The notes under the pieces were generated by a model, which saw nothing but the letters and a program-made list of their open reading frames with translations, searched no databases and had not been told where the DNA came from. From Chytriomyces cf. hyalinus JEL632 (taxonomy: Eukaryota; Chytridiomycota; Chytridiomycetes; Chytridiales; Chytriomycetaceae): a stretch of 64,000 bases of DNA. The stretch covers positions 353,073 to 417,072 of the forward strand of contig JAIWWG010000021.1 in assembly GCA_025435555.1 (NCBI GenBank), in the 5' to 3' direction. Below are positions 34,767-46,766 of the stretch, one piece after another. Each line of letters begins with the position of its first letter. Within the stretch, counting starts at the first letter, position 1. A program made the translations under genes and the position numbers.

Positions 34767-36956
34767 TCAAAACGGATACGGCACACGCTCCGGATCAACG
34801 TGTTCAAGAGCATTGGTTTCATACAACGCTGCAATCGCGCAGTAATCGCTGCTGTCCACTGGATTCCCAGCAACAACCCACTTGGCATCCCCACGCTGCC
34901 AATCCGCTTTTAAATTCTCAACACCGTCACACAGTTCAGGTCGGTACACCATTCCTTCGTCATTCCCCAGGTATCCCAACTCCGCAGCATCAATTCGCGC
35001 TTCATTTATAAGCGAAGCGCGGAACCGTGCGAGTCTGCGACCTGTTGATACAGCATCATACGAAGCGGAATCATACGACCACAGCCGCTCCGCAATCGCG
35101 CTCAACCGTGGGAACAGATATCGATCCAAATTGTTTCGTTTAACAGTTTCACTCCATAACGCGCCAAATCCGCCTTGAATCACGGATGCATCCGAGAGTC
35201 CTTGAAGTGGGTCAAATTTGTACATGGTTTCCCATGTATGCCAACGCCCGGGGAATGTAATAAATCCCGGGATATCGTATTTTGTTGCGGGGTTTGTTTT
35301 TTCAAATGCAGTTTGGCAGTGTGCTGCGGAGGGGGAGCAGTCCATGTACCATGTGTCACTGGGACCAACCACAATGTTCTTGAAGCCTGCGTTTCGTGCT
35401 GATTCCACGCGTTGGATGCTTGGAGATCGCCAGATGGATATAATTGATTCTTTTGGGACCAAGTCTCCGACACCATAGTCCTGTAAAAAATGGTTCCATC
35501 GTTTGTTGATCTCCGTGAAAAAAAAAAACGACAACATTTTTGCCAACAACAAAACATACCTCAACAATTTCATCCCACGCAGCATACATTTTCCCATTCT
35601 TTTCCAAAATCCCAGCCAACTGCACCTCAAACTCTCGCATAATTTTCGTCAAATTCGCCTTATCCGTCTTTACAGCATCAGCAACATCCGTATACGCATT
35701 CGCAGGGACTTCATCATGACCCACATGCAGCACGGGATCTTGAAACCAGTTGCCAACATCCGAGATCAAGTCGTCAATGATTTGCATCGTGCCTCCTTCG
35801 CGTGGATCCAATTGACCGCAGGGTGCTTGGTAACAGAATTGTGTCCACGGGGTTGCATTCCATCGCGTCTGTATCAGAAAAAATGCGCGAAATTAAAATC
35901 AGTGTGAAATGAAGACGTCTTGAAAGAAAGAGTGGAGGGGTAATACCACAAGATGCTCCGAAATATGACCAAACACGGCACTATGCCCGGGCAAATCAAA
36001 CTCTGGAATCACTCGAATATTTCGCTTAAACGCATACTCAACCAATTCCAACACATCTTTCTTCCGATACACTTTCTGCGTGCCGTTCTTGTACCGGTAC
36101 GCACCGCGTTCAGCCATCACCGGGTACATTGGCCAATCAATGGGGAACGAATGCGAGTCGTATATATGCCAATGCAGCACGTTCAGTTTTGAAATGAACA
36201 TTCCGTCCAAAATTCGTTTCAAGTCTGAGACGGGGAAAAAGTTGCGCGCCGTGTCGAGGAGGAGGCCGCGGTATCGGAACCGTGGTTTATCAGTGATTTT
36301 TGCGTAGAGTAAGGAGCCGTTGGATGTAATGAGTTGAGAAAGTGTTTGGAGGGCGTATGTTGCTCCAATGTTGGTTTTGGCTAAGTGTCAGTGTTTGCTT
36401 TTGTGAATAAGATTGAAAAAGACAAGAAAAAACCCGTTCAACCTTGAATGAAAACGCCTGTTTCTGACACTGTGAGGGAGTAAGATTCGTCCGCGTTGGG
36501 CAACTCTTTTGCGTTTGTGATTGCTGCAGAATCGACAGAGATGGAGATTGGAAACGGCGCCAAAGTTGCATTCATGCGGCTGCTGCCGGTTTTAGCGGCA
36601 AGAGAGCGATGCAGTAGACGCAGAGCGGATTCTGTCAGCGACGAGTCCAAGTTCGATTGGGCGATAACGAATGATGAGATGGCGGCTTGCCCGTTTCCGT
36701 CCACCTGTGTTTTTCAAGCATCGTGGCACAGTGTTTGAGTGTTTAGAGGTTGCATTTCTCTCGTTTCATGTCAATGAACAGTGCGCACAACGTGAGCAGG
36801 CTGGGGCCACAAGTAATCTACAGGCGTGAGTGGCTGAAACGACGGACCCGCTGAAGGCCGAAACGTGCCCGTCATTACTACCGCCACTGCGACGAGGACG
36901 ACAGCGACAGCGCCCGCCAAGAGTCCCGTGATGGCGAGTTGGCGTTGGGAGAACAT
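34767..36956 (-). CDS. GH20 beta-N-acetylhexosaminidase, membrane-anchored
   Basis: Removes terminal N-acetylglucosamine or N-acetylgalactosamine, for example from chitin oligomers. 641 residues in five exons (introns 35511-35559, 35869-35946, 36381-36442, 36705-36779). The N-terminus has a hydrophobic segment (LAITGLLAGAVAVVLVAVAV), a signal anchor or long signal peptide. The GH20 domain shows RGLLLDTARNFFPVSDLKRI, SKLNVLHWHIYDSHSFPI, IPEFDLPGHS and the catalytic Asp-Glu pair in HVGHDEV. WRSPS and the late GALWSE stretch also fit the family. The family usually has HxGGDE, so the His before Asp-Glu is a mild variation. A role in cell-wall chitin turnover or extracellular feeding is inferred. 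Confidence 0.93.
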
Positions 36957-37149
36957 GTGTGTGAATTTCAAGAATTTGAAAAAAAGTTTTTAAAGAGTGT
37001 GGGATTGGGAAAGCAGCCACTTGCAAGTGCTGCGGGGAACCGACACACGATGTTTTCCGCAGTTTTCGATGCGAGGTCATAAACTGGGGGGAGACATTTG
37101 GTCTTTGTTTTCGCCAACACAATAGGCTCCTTAAAAATCAAAACCCAAA

Positions 37150-38205
37150 ATGGAGAGCAGCAACATCGACGGTCCAAACAGCAGCCACAAGCGGCGACAA
37201 AAACGGGTCACCATGGCAGCAGCTTCGAAAGATGGAGGATCTGCAAAATCAAGGGATGGCGCCAGGAGGAGTCCATTGGAGGATAAGCTGGCGACTCTCT
37301 CAGTTCTGGATCAAGGTGTCAATGAGGGTACGGGGGACAGCGATGCCAGTAGTGGTGGTTCTATGAGCGATTTACCGCGTTCTGATAGTTTGGACGAGCA
37401 GCAAATTAGTCGAATCTATCGATTGCAGAAGGTGAGGTGGCACAGCATATGTAACTCTTCAAGCTCAAATCGCACTGAACAGATATTCGGATCCGTCCAT
37501 CAATCCTTCAAAACGCGCGAAACAGCACTAGCATACTTTACCAAAAACAAACCCCACCCAGAATACGACATTATAAAATGGGAACTCATTTCACTCGCAT
37601 ACTGCGTCGAACTCTGCGTAAAGTACGAAGAACACGTCCTCACACAAGGTCGTAAACTATTGGAAACTGTACCAGGCATTTTAACGCGGTTATCGGCGGA
37701 ATCTGAGACGGATCAGATGCATGTGATTGTTCTTCCTGCGCGTAAAGTTTGTAAGGAGTCTGGGCAGTTGCAGTGGCTTGCTGTTGACGCGGATCCTCGG
37801 ATTCTGGTTGTTTCGAAAACGGCGATTGAGAATGAGACGAATTTGAGAATTCTTTCGGAGCACGGGGAAGTGTTTGCGGAGCTGTGGAAAATGTATAGAG
37901 ACGGTGGCGCTGAGGATGGGTTGGAGTCTATCCATGGGATGCTGGAGTCGCTGACACTGCCGCCGGTTGAAGCGCTCCCACCTGTCAAGCAACGCTGCGC
38001 AATCCTTAAGAGGCTGATGACGTTGTCGAGTAATGCTAATTTTGCAGGGTTTGAGAGGAGGTTGGCGAAGGACTTGTTTTGTTCAGATAGATTCGGGGAT
38101 GGCGCGGATAGCTGGATTTTCTCGTTCATGATTTGGAAGTGCGTGCATGAAGTCCACGGAGATAGACTTTCGCGAGAGGAACACGTCTCACGCGGTCAGA
38201 AGTGA
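37150..38205 (+). CDS. unknown protein with basic, Ser-rich N-terminus
   Basis: No family recognised. The open frame is 351 residues, but 37432-37482 looks like a 51-nt in-frame intron (GTGAGG...AACAG). Removing it joins RLQK to IFGSVHQSFKTRE and leaves 334 residues. The first 85 residues are Lys/Arg/Ser/Gly-rich and probably disordered. The rest looks like an alpha-helical globular fold (AYCVELCVKYEEHVLTQGRK, WLAVDADPRILVVSKTAIE). It starts 193 bases from the divergent hexosaminidase and converges with an F-box gene. No signal peptide or membrane helix. Confidence 0.65.
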   Translation: MESSNIDGPNSSHKRRQKRVTMAAASKDGGSAKSRDGARRSPLEDKLATLSVLDQGVNEGTGDSDASSGGSMSDLPRSDSLDEQQISRIYRLQKVRWHSICNSSSSNRTEQIFGSVHQSFKTRETALAYFTKNKPHPEYDIIKWELISLAYCVELCVKYEEHVLTQGRKLLETVPGILTRLSAESETDQMHVIVLPARKVCKESGQLQWLAVDADPRILVVSKTAIENETNLRILSEHGEVFAELWKMYRDGGAEDGLESIHGMLESLTLPPVEALPPVKQRCAILKRLMTLSSNANFAGFERRLAKDLFCSDRFGDGADSWIFSFMIWKCVHEVHGDRLSREEHVSRGQK

Positions 38206-38359
38206 GAATTAGAACTTTTTATTTTCAACAACAATATCGCATGCATGATCCGCCCCCCTTCAAATAAATTGAAAGGGGGGATCCCTGGAGTATTTGTGGG
38301 TCGTTTTTTTTTTTTGGTTTTGCGACCCCCCTCCCCAGTTTCCCATTTTTTTCTTTGTT

Positions 38360-39217
38360 CTACGCGGGCTGATGGAATATTGCCATATCATTCTGCATCA
38401 GAACTCCCCAATCCTTCTCTCGCGAAATGCTCAGCGCCGGATACTGTTCCACTTGCACATCGTTCGCATAAAACCGCCACTTCATTGAATGCTCCCCTTG
38501 AAACATGGCAGACTTGTAGCTGTAGTCAGTATTGAATTTAGCGTGTGATTTGACATCCTCTGGCCAGTGCTTCATTCGGAATTCCCATTCGATATTGCAC
38601 AGTTCGTCTTTGGTTAAGATGATGCGTTTGGCATCGAGTTCTGCGATAATGAAGGAAGCTTTCCAGTGTGAGCTCCATTGGATGCCTTGTTGTGGTGGTG
38701 AATGGATGGGAAGGCTTGATAGCAGTGCTTTTACGAGATCGCTCTTGTCAAAGAGACCTTGTAAAGGGAAAAGGAGGTTAACCCAGCTGACAGCATTGGT
38801 TGAGATCGTCTGCGGCAATGTGGGGGTAATAGTACCTCGAATATCCACTTTCCGTGCCTTAAGAATCTCCTTAATCTCGCGGACGGAAAGAGTGGGAACC
38901 AGCGAGGTGTAGTCGACACGCGGGTGCAGTTGAGGTTCAATGTTCTTTTTGGAGGACCACCGCAGATGGCAGAGCGTCTTCCAGATCAGTTCATCGTTTG
39001 CAGCGCTGTACCAGGCCTTGTTGACGAGAGCGCTTCGAGCAAGTGTCTTTGGAGCTGTTGGGGTGTGAGTGTGTGTTGGTAACAACGTTAGTTCTGTTGG
39101 GAGCTAGCGTTGAGGATGCCCAGACTAATGGCGTGTACCTCGCAGGAATCCGAGGACTTTGACGCTCAGCTCGCGAGGCAGGTTCCCGACAATGTCCTTC
39201 TGATTCGACTGCAGCAT
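38360..39217 (-). CDS. F-box protein
   Basis: Probable SCF ubiquitin-ligase substrate receptor. The F-box starts within exon 1 (VGNLPRELSVKVLGFLR) and continues after an intron (about 39061-39138) with PKTLARSALVNKAWYSAAND and a conserved Trp (IWKTLCHLRW). The downstream 180 residues include a SAP-like motif (SVREIKEILKARKVDIRG), and two Trp-rich stretches (WSSHWKASFIIAELDAKRI, MKWRFYANDVQVEQYP) that suggest a beta-rich substrate domain I cannot name. Start at 39217 is the Met closest to the F-box; the in-frame Met at 39463 would overlap the divergent promoter region. Confidence 0.75.
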
Positions 39218-39599
39218 TCGTTGGAACTTTTTGATTCGAAATAATTCGAAATAATTGTGCGCATTTGTGTGCTTAATAATAAATAATACCGCTTGTTTTA
39301 TCGGGCACCTTCCGTTCAGAGTATCGGGTATCGGTGTTGATGGATCCAGTGTTGATGTGGGATGGATGAATGTGTTGACAGTTGCTGCGTTGACGGATGC
39401 TGTCTTGGTAGTCCCTGTGTCGATAGTAGCTGTGTGGATGACTGCCTGCCAGTCTCTCTTCATGCCAGTCTCTCGCTTTCCTGCTTGCTTGGTTACTTGC
39501 GGCCCCCTAGTTACATCTCTTTTTTATTCCCTGAAAACGCCAATCTCTGAAAATCCCTGCACCCGCGTCTTCAAAAAAAAAAAGCTTCATCTTGTTCGG
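39218..39599. promoter_or_regulatory. divergent promoter region of the F-box gene and the receptor-PDE gene
   Basis: 382 bases between the two start codons. It contains a run of short TGTTGAT/GTTGACGG-like repeats at about 39330-39450 (for example GGTGTTGATGGATCCAGTGTTGATGTGGG, quoted in two parts as GGTGTTGATGG and AGTGTTGATGTGGG). No named element recognised. Confidence 0.4.
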
Positions 39600-42500
39600 A
39601 TGAAGATCTTGCCTCGCGCTTTCGATGTCCTCGATGACATTATGTCAGATACTCTGCTGGCTTATAACTGCAACAATGAAGGAAAGAGACTCTCTCAGGG
39701 TCGGCGAGGAGTTCAGTTCACCTGTCTCGCGCAACGAATAGTCTTGTCAATACTGCTGTGTTCTGTGATACTGTCTGTCGAGGCAGCTCCATCGAATACC
39801 AGTGCACTGATAAACATGCGAAAACGCGCGGAGGAGAACACAATCCCGACACGCGTAAAGACACTTCAGAATACCTCCATACCAACCATCTCTCTGTACT
39901 TTCCAATTCCTGAATTGAGCGATCGTTGGGCGGCTCTCGTTTCGACGCTGTACATGGCGGCAGATGATTTGTTTGAAACGGATCCGAATCTGTGGGTGGA
40001 CATTCGTGTTTCACGGATACTGAACAGGACTGATGCGTTTGAAGAAGCTGAGGATGCTGCTCGGAGCGACGGTTTAGCAGGATTTCTAGGTATGAGCTTG
40101 CTGGCGTATGTGGCAGTATTGCGTGACTTCGTTATCTCAAACACTTTTGATCAGGTGATGCCATGTACGCCGAGGTAGCGCAAGTCGCTGCGCGATTTCA
40201 GATTCCAATGTGCGAGGGAATGGGTGCGTTGCGATGCTTCTGATCAGGCGATGGGGAGTCATTAACAACATCATGGCAGATACTCGGTCGGAGCTGTCTG
40301 ATCGTGGCAAGTATCCCACACTGTTTCGAACGATCCCGTCTGCGGAGAGCGAGCTGGCTGCCATGTATGCGTTCGTTCGGTACCTGGGATTCAGCAAAGT
40401 TGCGGTCGTTCCGTCCGATAATGACACTGGTATTGCTTTTGTGCGGGGCCCGTTGAAGCTCATTTCGAGATAAAACTTTTTTTTTCCATTTCACAGATAC
40501 GAGTTCAGTTTTCATTATGGCATCCAAATACAACCTCAGCGTGCAGGCGATGTACTTGGAGCCAGAGACGGCGACGGGATGTGCGCGCATCGAGCAGAGC
40601 CTGCGAGCAAACACCGCCGCCGATGCGCTGGTTGTTGTCCTCATTCTGTCGAAACACTTTGCCGCAACCTGTCTCGAAAGCCTTGCTGCGAATACAAACT
40701 TGGCAAAGAAGGCGACGTGGGTTCTGGATCAAGCAGCAATGTCTGTGGTTTCTTCCGTCAAGGCTTCGGGCATGTTTGCCGTGTCGCGGATAGAAGGATC
40801 GGGGGAGGCGTATGCGAACGTGTTATCGAAATGGCGGGATCCTGCGTATCAGTCGAGGTTTTTTTGTTGGCCTTTTCATCTGTATATATTGGGGGTGTAG
40901 AAACTGATTGTATTTCTCAGGTATCCCCACATTTCAGCTTTTGACGTCCCGCCTGCCGGCTTCATGTGAGAATGGCTGTCTCGTAGAAAAGTGAACCCTT
41001 CTAACTATTTACCGCTTTAAAAAGGTTTGTTCGATCATGTCTCGAAGTCATGATCAACGGCTTCAACCAGGTAAAGCTGTCTGCGGCCTTTATTGCCAAG
41101 AATGCTGACGCGCGTGTTTCACAGAAACTGTCAGAGTCTGGTCTGCAGAGCGTCGTATCTCGACAGATGAATGTGCCAGCTGACTTTACATTTCCAAGTC
41201 TGGTAACTTCGACCGGCAGAATCGACTTCCGCCCTGGCACAAACGATCGAGCGGGGTAAAACTTTCCTTTCCCCAATTTATTTCCCAGGGTTCGAAACCC
41301 AAAAACTGAACTTATTTTTTTTTCTTCAAGCTCATTCAATATCCATTATCACAACGGAACCAGCTTTGTCCTTGTCGGTGTTTTGAACGAGTCGATGCAG
41401 ATTGATCTGCGACAGAGTCTTGACACGTTTGGATGGGTGAACGCGTCGGCTCCGAGTGTTGTTGGAGGCGAGGCGGGGCGAAGTAACGCGTCGCTGGCGA
41501 CAGGGCTTTCTGTTGGTGGCGGAATATTAATTATCGGACTGGCTGTTTGCATATACTATCGATGCCGTGCTGCGAGGTCTGAGCTAAACAAGTCGACTGA
41601 GGAGGAGGAGGAAGTTGGGCTTCAGAGCAATGGGAATAATATTGGGATTAGCGTATGTTGCTTCTTCTTCAGATGTTATTTATTCTGATTATTTTCTGCA
41701 GGTCAGCGGCACAGGACAACAAGCGTTAAACATTCTGGCTCGCATGAAAGAGCAAGACCAAAAAAGGAACAGACCATGTCTCACAGATTTCCAAATCCAA
41801 ATCTTGACGGACGCCCTCACTTCCGGAGGAAACTCTGCGTACGATCCAACTTTTGAACTGTCACCAACGAACGGCCCACCAGTCGACGCGGAACTGCAAG
41901 AATTTCTTATGAACACCATGCTGGCAACGGGCAAACGGAGGACCGCAGTCGATGGACATTTAATACCTTTATCCACTGCAACTCTTAATGTTGCCCCGTC
42001 TACTCCGATACCCTTACAAGATGATGAACCTCCACCTGTGCCAGGGTTGAGTAGAGAAAAATCCTTGTTCAAACAACTGAAAAGCAGTGCACATAGTCTC
42101 GTATCAAACCGATTACACGACCCCGAAGCAGGTACCCGCGAAGGTTCAGAAGCTGCATCCCCGGAGGGCCCGCATTTCAAAAGCGACCGAACCGAAGAAT
42201 TAAAACACGCCTCTGCAGCCAAATTTGCAATGAAACGAGAATTTTCAAACGAGAGTTATCTATTGGCTGGAACTGTTACACGTTCAAAGACTACAAAAGC
42301 TGGAGCGCTCAAGTCTTTAAATTCTCAGCAACCGAGTTTGGCGCGGAGGATTTCAACTTTCGCGACACATGCGTTTAGCCCTGCTGCTGGTATGACGCCG
42401 AGTCCTGTGAAAGATTCAATGGAACCAAAAGAGTTTGCCATGTCGCCGCTTTCTTCTTCAGTGTTTATTGCGGTGCCGGATTTGAATCGACCGTATTTTG

Positions 42501-44095
42501 AGAGCAAGTTTATGCAGAATGCGACGGAAGATTTGCAAACGATTTCAATGTCGCCGATTAATGATTATTTAAATTCTGCGTGTTTGACTTGGGGGATAGG
42601 TAATTTTATGTGTATGATCAACGGTGAACTTGGGGAGTTTTTGACGTTATTCGTTGTTCTTCGTTTTAGACATGTTTAAATTGTGCGATTTGTCTGAAGG
42701 TCATCCGCTCTATTTCAGTGGAATGTGGATTGTGGAGAAAACAGACTTTCTGGACCGATACAGAATAGGAACTGGGAAATTCAAAAGCTGGCTGTTGGTA
42801 AAAAAACAACAACACCCTTTTTTCTCTCGCACGAATGCTAAAAAAACTTTACCAAATTATCCAAAAAAAGATGATGGAACGCGAATACAGTCCATTGCCA
42901 TACCATAACCGACTACATGCGGCAGATGTACTTCAAGGATTCAATTACATGGCGTTCCATGGACAATGGGCGTCCGCGTTCACGCCGATTGAAAAGTTTG
43001 CAGGTCTTTTAGCTGCGATTGGGCATGACATTGATCACACGGTGAGTAGATGTGATTCGCTTTTAAATGTGCGGTGTGTTTTCGATTTTTTGCGACTCAT
43101 ACATTTGTTTCAGGGGTTTTCCAACCAATTTCTCGTTAAATCGCGGCATCCCATGGCGATCATGTATTCTGATTCTTCCGTCAATGAGTTTCATCATTCA
43201 GCGCACATGTTTACTACAACGCTCGAGTCTGAGAGTAACATATTTTCTGGATTTACGGTTGAAGAGTTCGAGGAAATGCGGCGTATTGTGATTAAACTGA
43301 TTGTTGCAACGGATATGGGAAAGGTGAGAGAAAAGGGATCTTTTTTTTTGTCCAATGCAGTGAGAGTATGGGCGTGCTAACAGTTGTTTTTTTTTCTAGC
43401 ATTTTGAAATCATGTCGAAGTTCCAAACAAAAATGGCTGCGACCGGTTTTGCGAAATTGGATACGCAGGAAAACCGGCTTTTGGTTTTGGAGATTGCGTT
43501 GAAATGTTCGGATTTGAGCAACCCTTCGAAACCGCAAGATATTGCTGTGCAGTGGTCTTTTTGTATTATGGAAGGTGAATATCAATCAATGCGCTAGCAA
43601 TTACATCGGAAGAGTGCTGACGTAGTTTTTTTTTATTTGAAGAATTCTATCGCCAAGGTGATGAGGAAAGAAAACATGGACTGCCTGTGAGCAATTTTAT
43701 GGATCGACAGAACCCGAACGTTGCCAAATGCCAAGTGAGTTGTGCTCATTTGTTTTTATAACCTCAAATAACTCATATGAAATTGTCGTTAGATTGGATT
43801 CATTGATCTTCTCGTGGCACCACTATTCAACACATGGATCTCCTTCAACCGCGATGACGACACAAACAATGCAACCATGCGATCAAATATATCCCACAAC
43901 AAAAAACTGTGGCAACACGTTTCTGCGTCTTCAAAGCAAGAATCCGGGTCTGCACGGTCAAACGCAGTTTCTTTGATTGCCAAAAGTCTTTCGTCGATTG
44001 ATCCTGGGAGGGGAGGCGGGCCGCCTGAAGTTCCTCAGGTGCCTGATATTTTTGTGATACAGGGGTCGGAGAGGAGCATACCCGTTTTAGAATAA
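39600..44095 (+). CDS. receptor-phosphodiesterase: class I periplasmic-binding-fold ectodomain, one TM helix, cyclic-nucleotide PDE
   Basis: Predicted 1,214 residues in 14 exons with frame closure. A hydrophobic signal (about residues 43-62) precedes an ANF-receptor/LIVBP-like ligand-binding fold. It includes ELSDRGKYPTLFRTIPSAES, GFSKVAVVPSDNDT and, before the membrane, SFNIHYHNGTSFVLVGVLNE. One helix (GLSVGGGILIIGLAVCIYY, about 506-528) leads to a 330-residue linker and a class I PDE domain (about 855-1165). Its metal-site motifs are YHNRLHAADV, GHDIDHTG and LKCSDLSNP, and the purine-selecting Gln is in KCQIGFIDLLVAP. The PDE should hydrolyse cAMP and/or cGMP in the cytosol. The proposed intron at 42798-42870 is GT-AG but has a poor acceptor and drops about a dozen helix residues; a homopolymer frameshift there is the alternative. 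Introns begin at 40090, 40224, 40430, 40858, 40966, 41256, 41653, 42600, 42798, 43042, 43324, 43575 and 43735. Confidence 0.85.
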
Positions 44096-44355
44096 AAAAT
44101 ATGTTTAGGGATAAAAACAAAATATGGATAACGCGTGGATAGGTTCAAGCGCGATAGCTCTAGGCAATATTTTTGAGGCGCGTAATTCTGTTTTGTGATT
44201 CGAGGATCTGTGGAAAATGGCAGCTCTCTTCCCAAACTCAAGTTTTATTGAAATTTTTATCACACTGTGCAATAAATACTCTTTCTGAGGTTGTCTACAA
44301 CGAGGTTCTGGTAAAAAAACTTGGTCGATTTCGCACGTCGCTTTTTTTTTCCTGT

Positions 44356-46766
44356 TCATTCTTCTGCCGTGGTGCAGCAGGAAAATAGGCCTGACCAGAA
44401 CGCCTTCCATTTTGAGACTTTCTTTTTCTCTGTTTGATTCCGAGCACCTTTTCCTTGGGTATCGCCGAGTGGGGATGTTTTGGTGTCTGTTGTGGATGGG
44501 AGAGCAGCGGCGGCGGCGGTAGCAGCTTTGGGTGCATCTGCTGCTTCCTTCATAGTGTTCTTTTGTACGCTGACTTTTGGAGATTTACCGTATCCATCTT
44601 GCGGATCCGGTGAATCTTTTGCAGCATTATTATTAGACTGACTTGCTTTCAACGCGTCTTTTGAATCTTGAACAGACGGAACCATGCTTTGTTGCCCCCC
44701 TTCAGTTGGTTTCCCTTTCAACGGAGAAGTGCTAACGTTCCTGTCCAACATGTTGTTTGAATTTGGGGCTAACCCTTCATTGTTTGAGTTGTGTACTGCG
44801 GCTGTGGATGCGTCGACGACTTTTCTGGCGTCGGTTGCGCGTTGGCGTTCTTTTTTGGAGCGTTGGTGGTCGAGTTCGAGCATCCAGTCGTAGACTCCGT
44901 CGTCTATGAGGCCGTTCTTTGCGAGGACTGATGTTTTGTAAAGCGTGAGAGAGTGGATTAGTGCAATCACTTTCTTTATAAGGACACACACACAGACCTT
45001 TGTTCATTAGCCCTTTCAAATACTCGTAATCCGGTTCAGCGTCAAACTTTAAATCACGCACGTAATTCTGGTAAATGCTAAACTCTTCTGGATGCCCTTC
45101 ACACAGTTCCTTGATGGGCGTGCTTTGTTTCTTTTCGCCAATCTTTTCGTATTTTTGTTTGTTTGTGGCAGCTTTGAGTCCTTGCCATGGTAACGAGCCG
45201 CGCAGAAAGTAGAAAAATACGTGGCCTAGTGCTTCTAGGTCGTCTCTCCTGGATTGTTCTGGTGTGAGAGAGAAGGAAGTTTCTTTGAGTGAACTGCTTT
45301 GAGGTGCCCCATGGAAAACAAAAAACTCACCGCGTCCAAGGTGGGTATTTACACTCATGTATCGAGCTGTTCCGCTCAAACTCTTTTTCTCTCGGTACGG
45401 AATGTGCGTTTTTGTTTTGGGGTCGCGGTACTGCTTTGCCATCCCAAAGTCGACCATGTAAACAAGAGAGGATGGGTGTGGATGACTTGGGCTGTGGGAT
45501 TGTAGGATAGGAACTGGTTCTGTATGTGTGTAAAAAAAGTCAGCAAAGTCTGCTGCTGATACTACGTGTGTGATGTGAGTGTACTTGCCGTATCGGGATA
45601 GACGGCCAATTAAAAAGTTGTCGGGTTTAATGTCTCTGTAGATTAAGTTCTTTTCATGGATTGTTTGAACGCGTGTAATCTGTTTGAGGTTTTTTTTTAA
45701 GGCGTGCATTAGTACAGCTAGTATCACAGAGGTGGGGTTGTTACCATTTGCTTCGCAACCATGCACGCTGTTTTCACTGAAAACTTGCGGTGACATAAAT
45801 CAAACATGTCTTCCAGAGACGGTCCAAGTAGATCAATACATAAAACATTATGTAACCCTTCCTGTCCAAAGTAGTATGCCTGTGGGATCCCAAGGCTGTT
45901 TGCTAGCAACCGGTATGTTTTATATTCGTCGCGTAGTTGAGGAGCGTCGCTTTTCCGTGGCTCGAATTTAATTGCGATTGGTAGATTTGTTAAAATGTTG
46001 AGACCTATTGAAGAAAGTATGCATCAGATCATGTGTGTGTGTGGGTGAGAAGGTAAGACAAAAAAACGAGGCTACCTTCATAAATAACACCAAAGGAACC
46101 CTCTCCAATCTTTTTGCCCACTTTGAAGTGAGTTCCAACCATGTTGTTGTTGTTATTGTTGTTGTTACTTAGACTGCCTTTGGACCCATTCAGCTTACTG
46201 CTGCTTCCACCGTTGGCTCCAGCTTGAGAAGGATTTGCGTGATTTTTAATCGCAGCAACTGCAGCCGGTTGCGGATTTTGACTGGTCGATTTCAGTTTTT
46301 CTCTCGTTTCGGCTGTTTTAGAATTCCGCGGTTCCGGAACGCTTTCTCTTCTCACCACACCGTCTCCGGCTGTAGCAGCTGCAGCATCGTCACGCTTTCT
46401 TGTCGATTCCCGAGTCTCCATTTTAATAAATTCTGCAGATTTAGGCGTATTGATTTCGGTCTGCGCGCTGTCGAGTCTGACTTGTTGGGTATCAAGATTT
46501 GGTTTTTGAGATAACCCTGAAACGCGATTGCTATTGTTTGTGCTGCGGACTGTTTCTTGTGGTTGATATGTGCTAATGAGTGGGCGTGTGGAGGCTTCGT
46601 CGGTTAATATGCTGGATGGGTCTGCGCGGGAGCCGTCTGATGTGACTGATACGGGAGATTTTTGGGGGGGTTCAGTGGCGGCTTGACTGTGGTTAAGTTC
46701 TACGGCGTTGGAGCTTGTCGATGTGATTATAAATGGTGGGAGATTACTGGTGGAGGTTCCAGTCAT
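44356..46766 (-). CDS. casein kinase 1, Yck/gamma-like, with C-terminal CC motif
   Basis: Ser/Thr kinase of the CK1 family. The N-terminus is a roughly 210-residue disordered Ser/Thr/Asn-rich extension. The kinase starts at [18 protein letters not shown] and continues in exon 2 with the ATP-site Lys in [11 protein letters not shown]. Then come [16 protein letters not shown], the catalytic [31 protein letters not shown] and the CK1 signature [19 protein letters not shown]-terminal stretch reads [17 protein letters not shown]. Yeast Yck1/2 end in palmitoylated Cys-Cys; here the Cys pair is eight residues from the end, so membrane anchoring is likely but not certain. About six introns; their exact edges were not all resolved. 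Convergent with the receptor-PDE. Confidence 0.92.
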
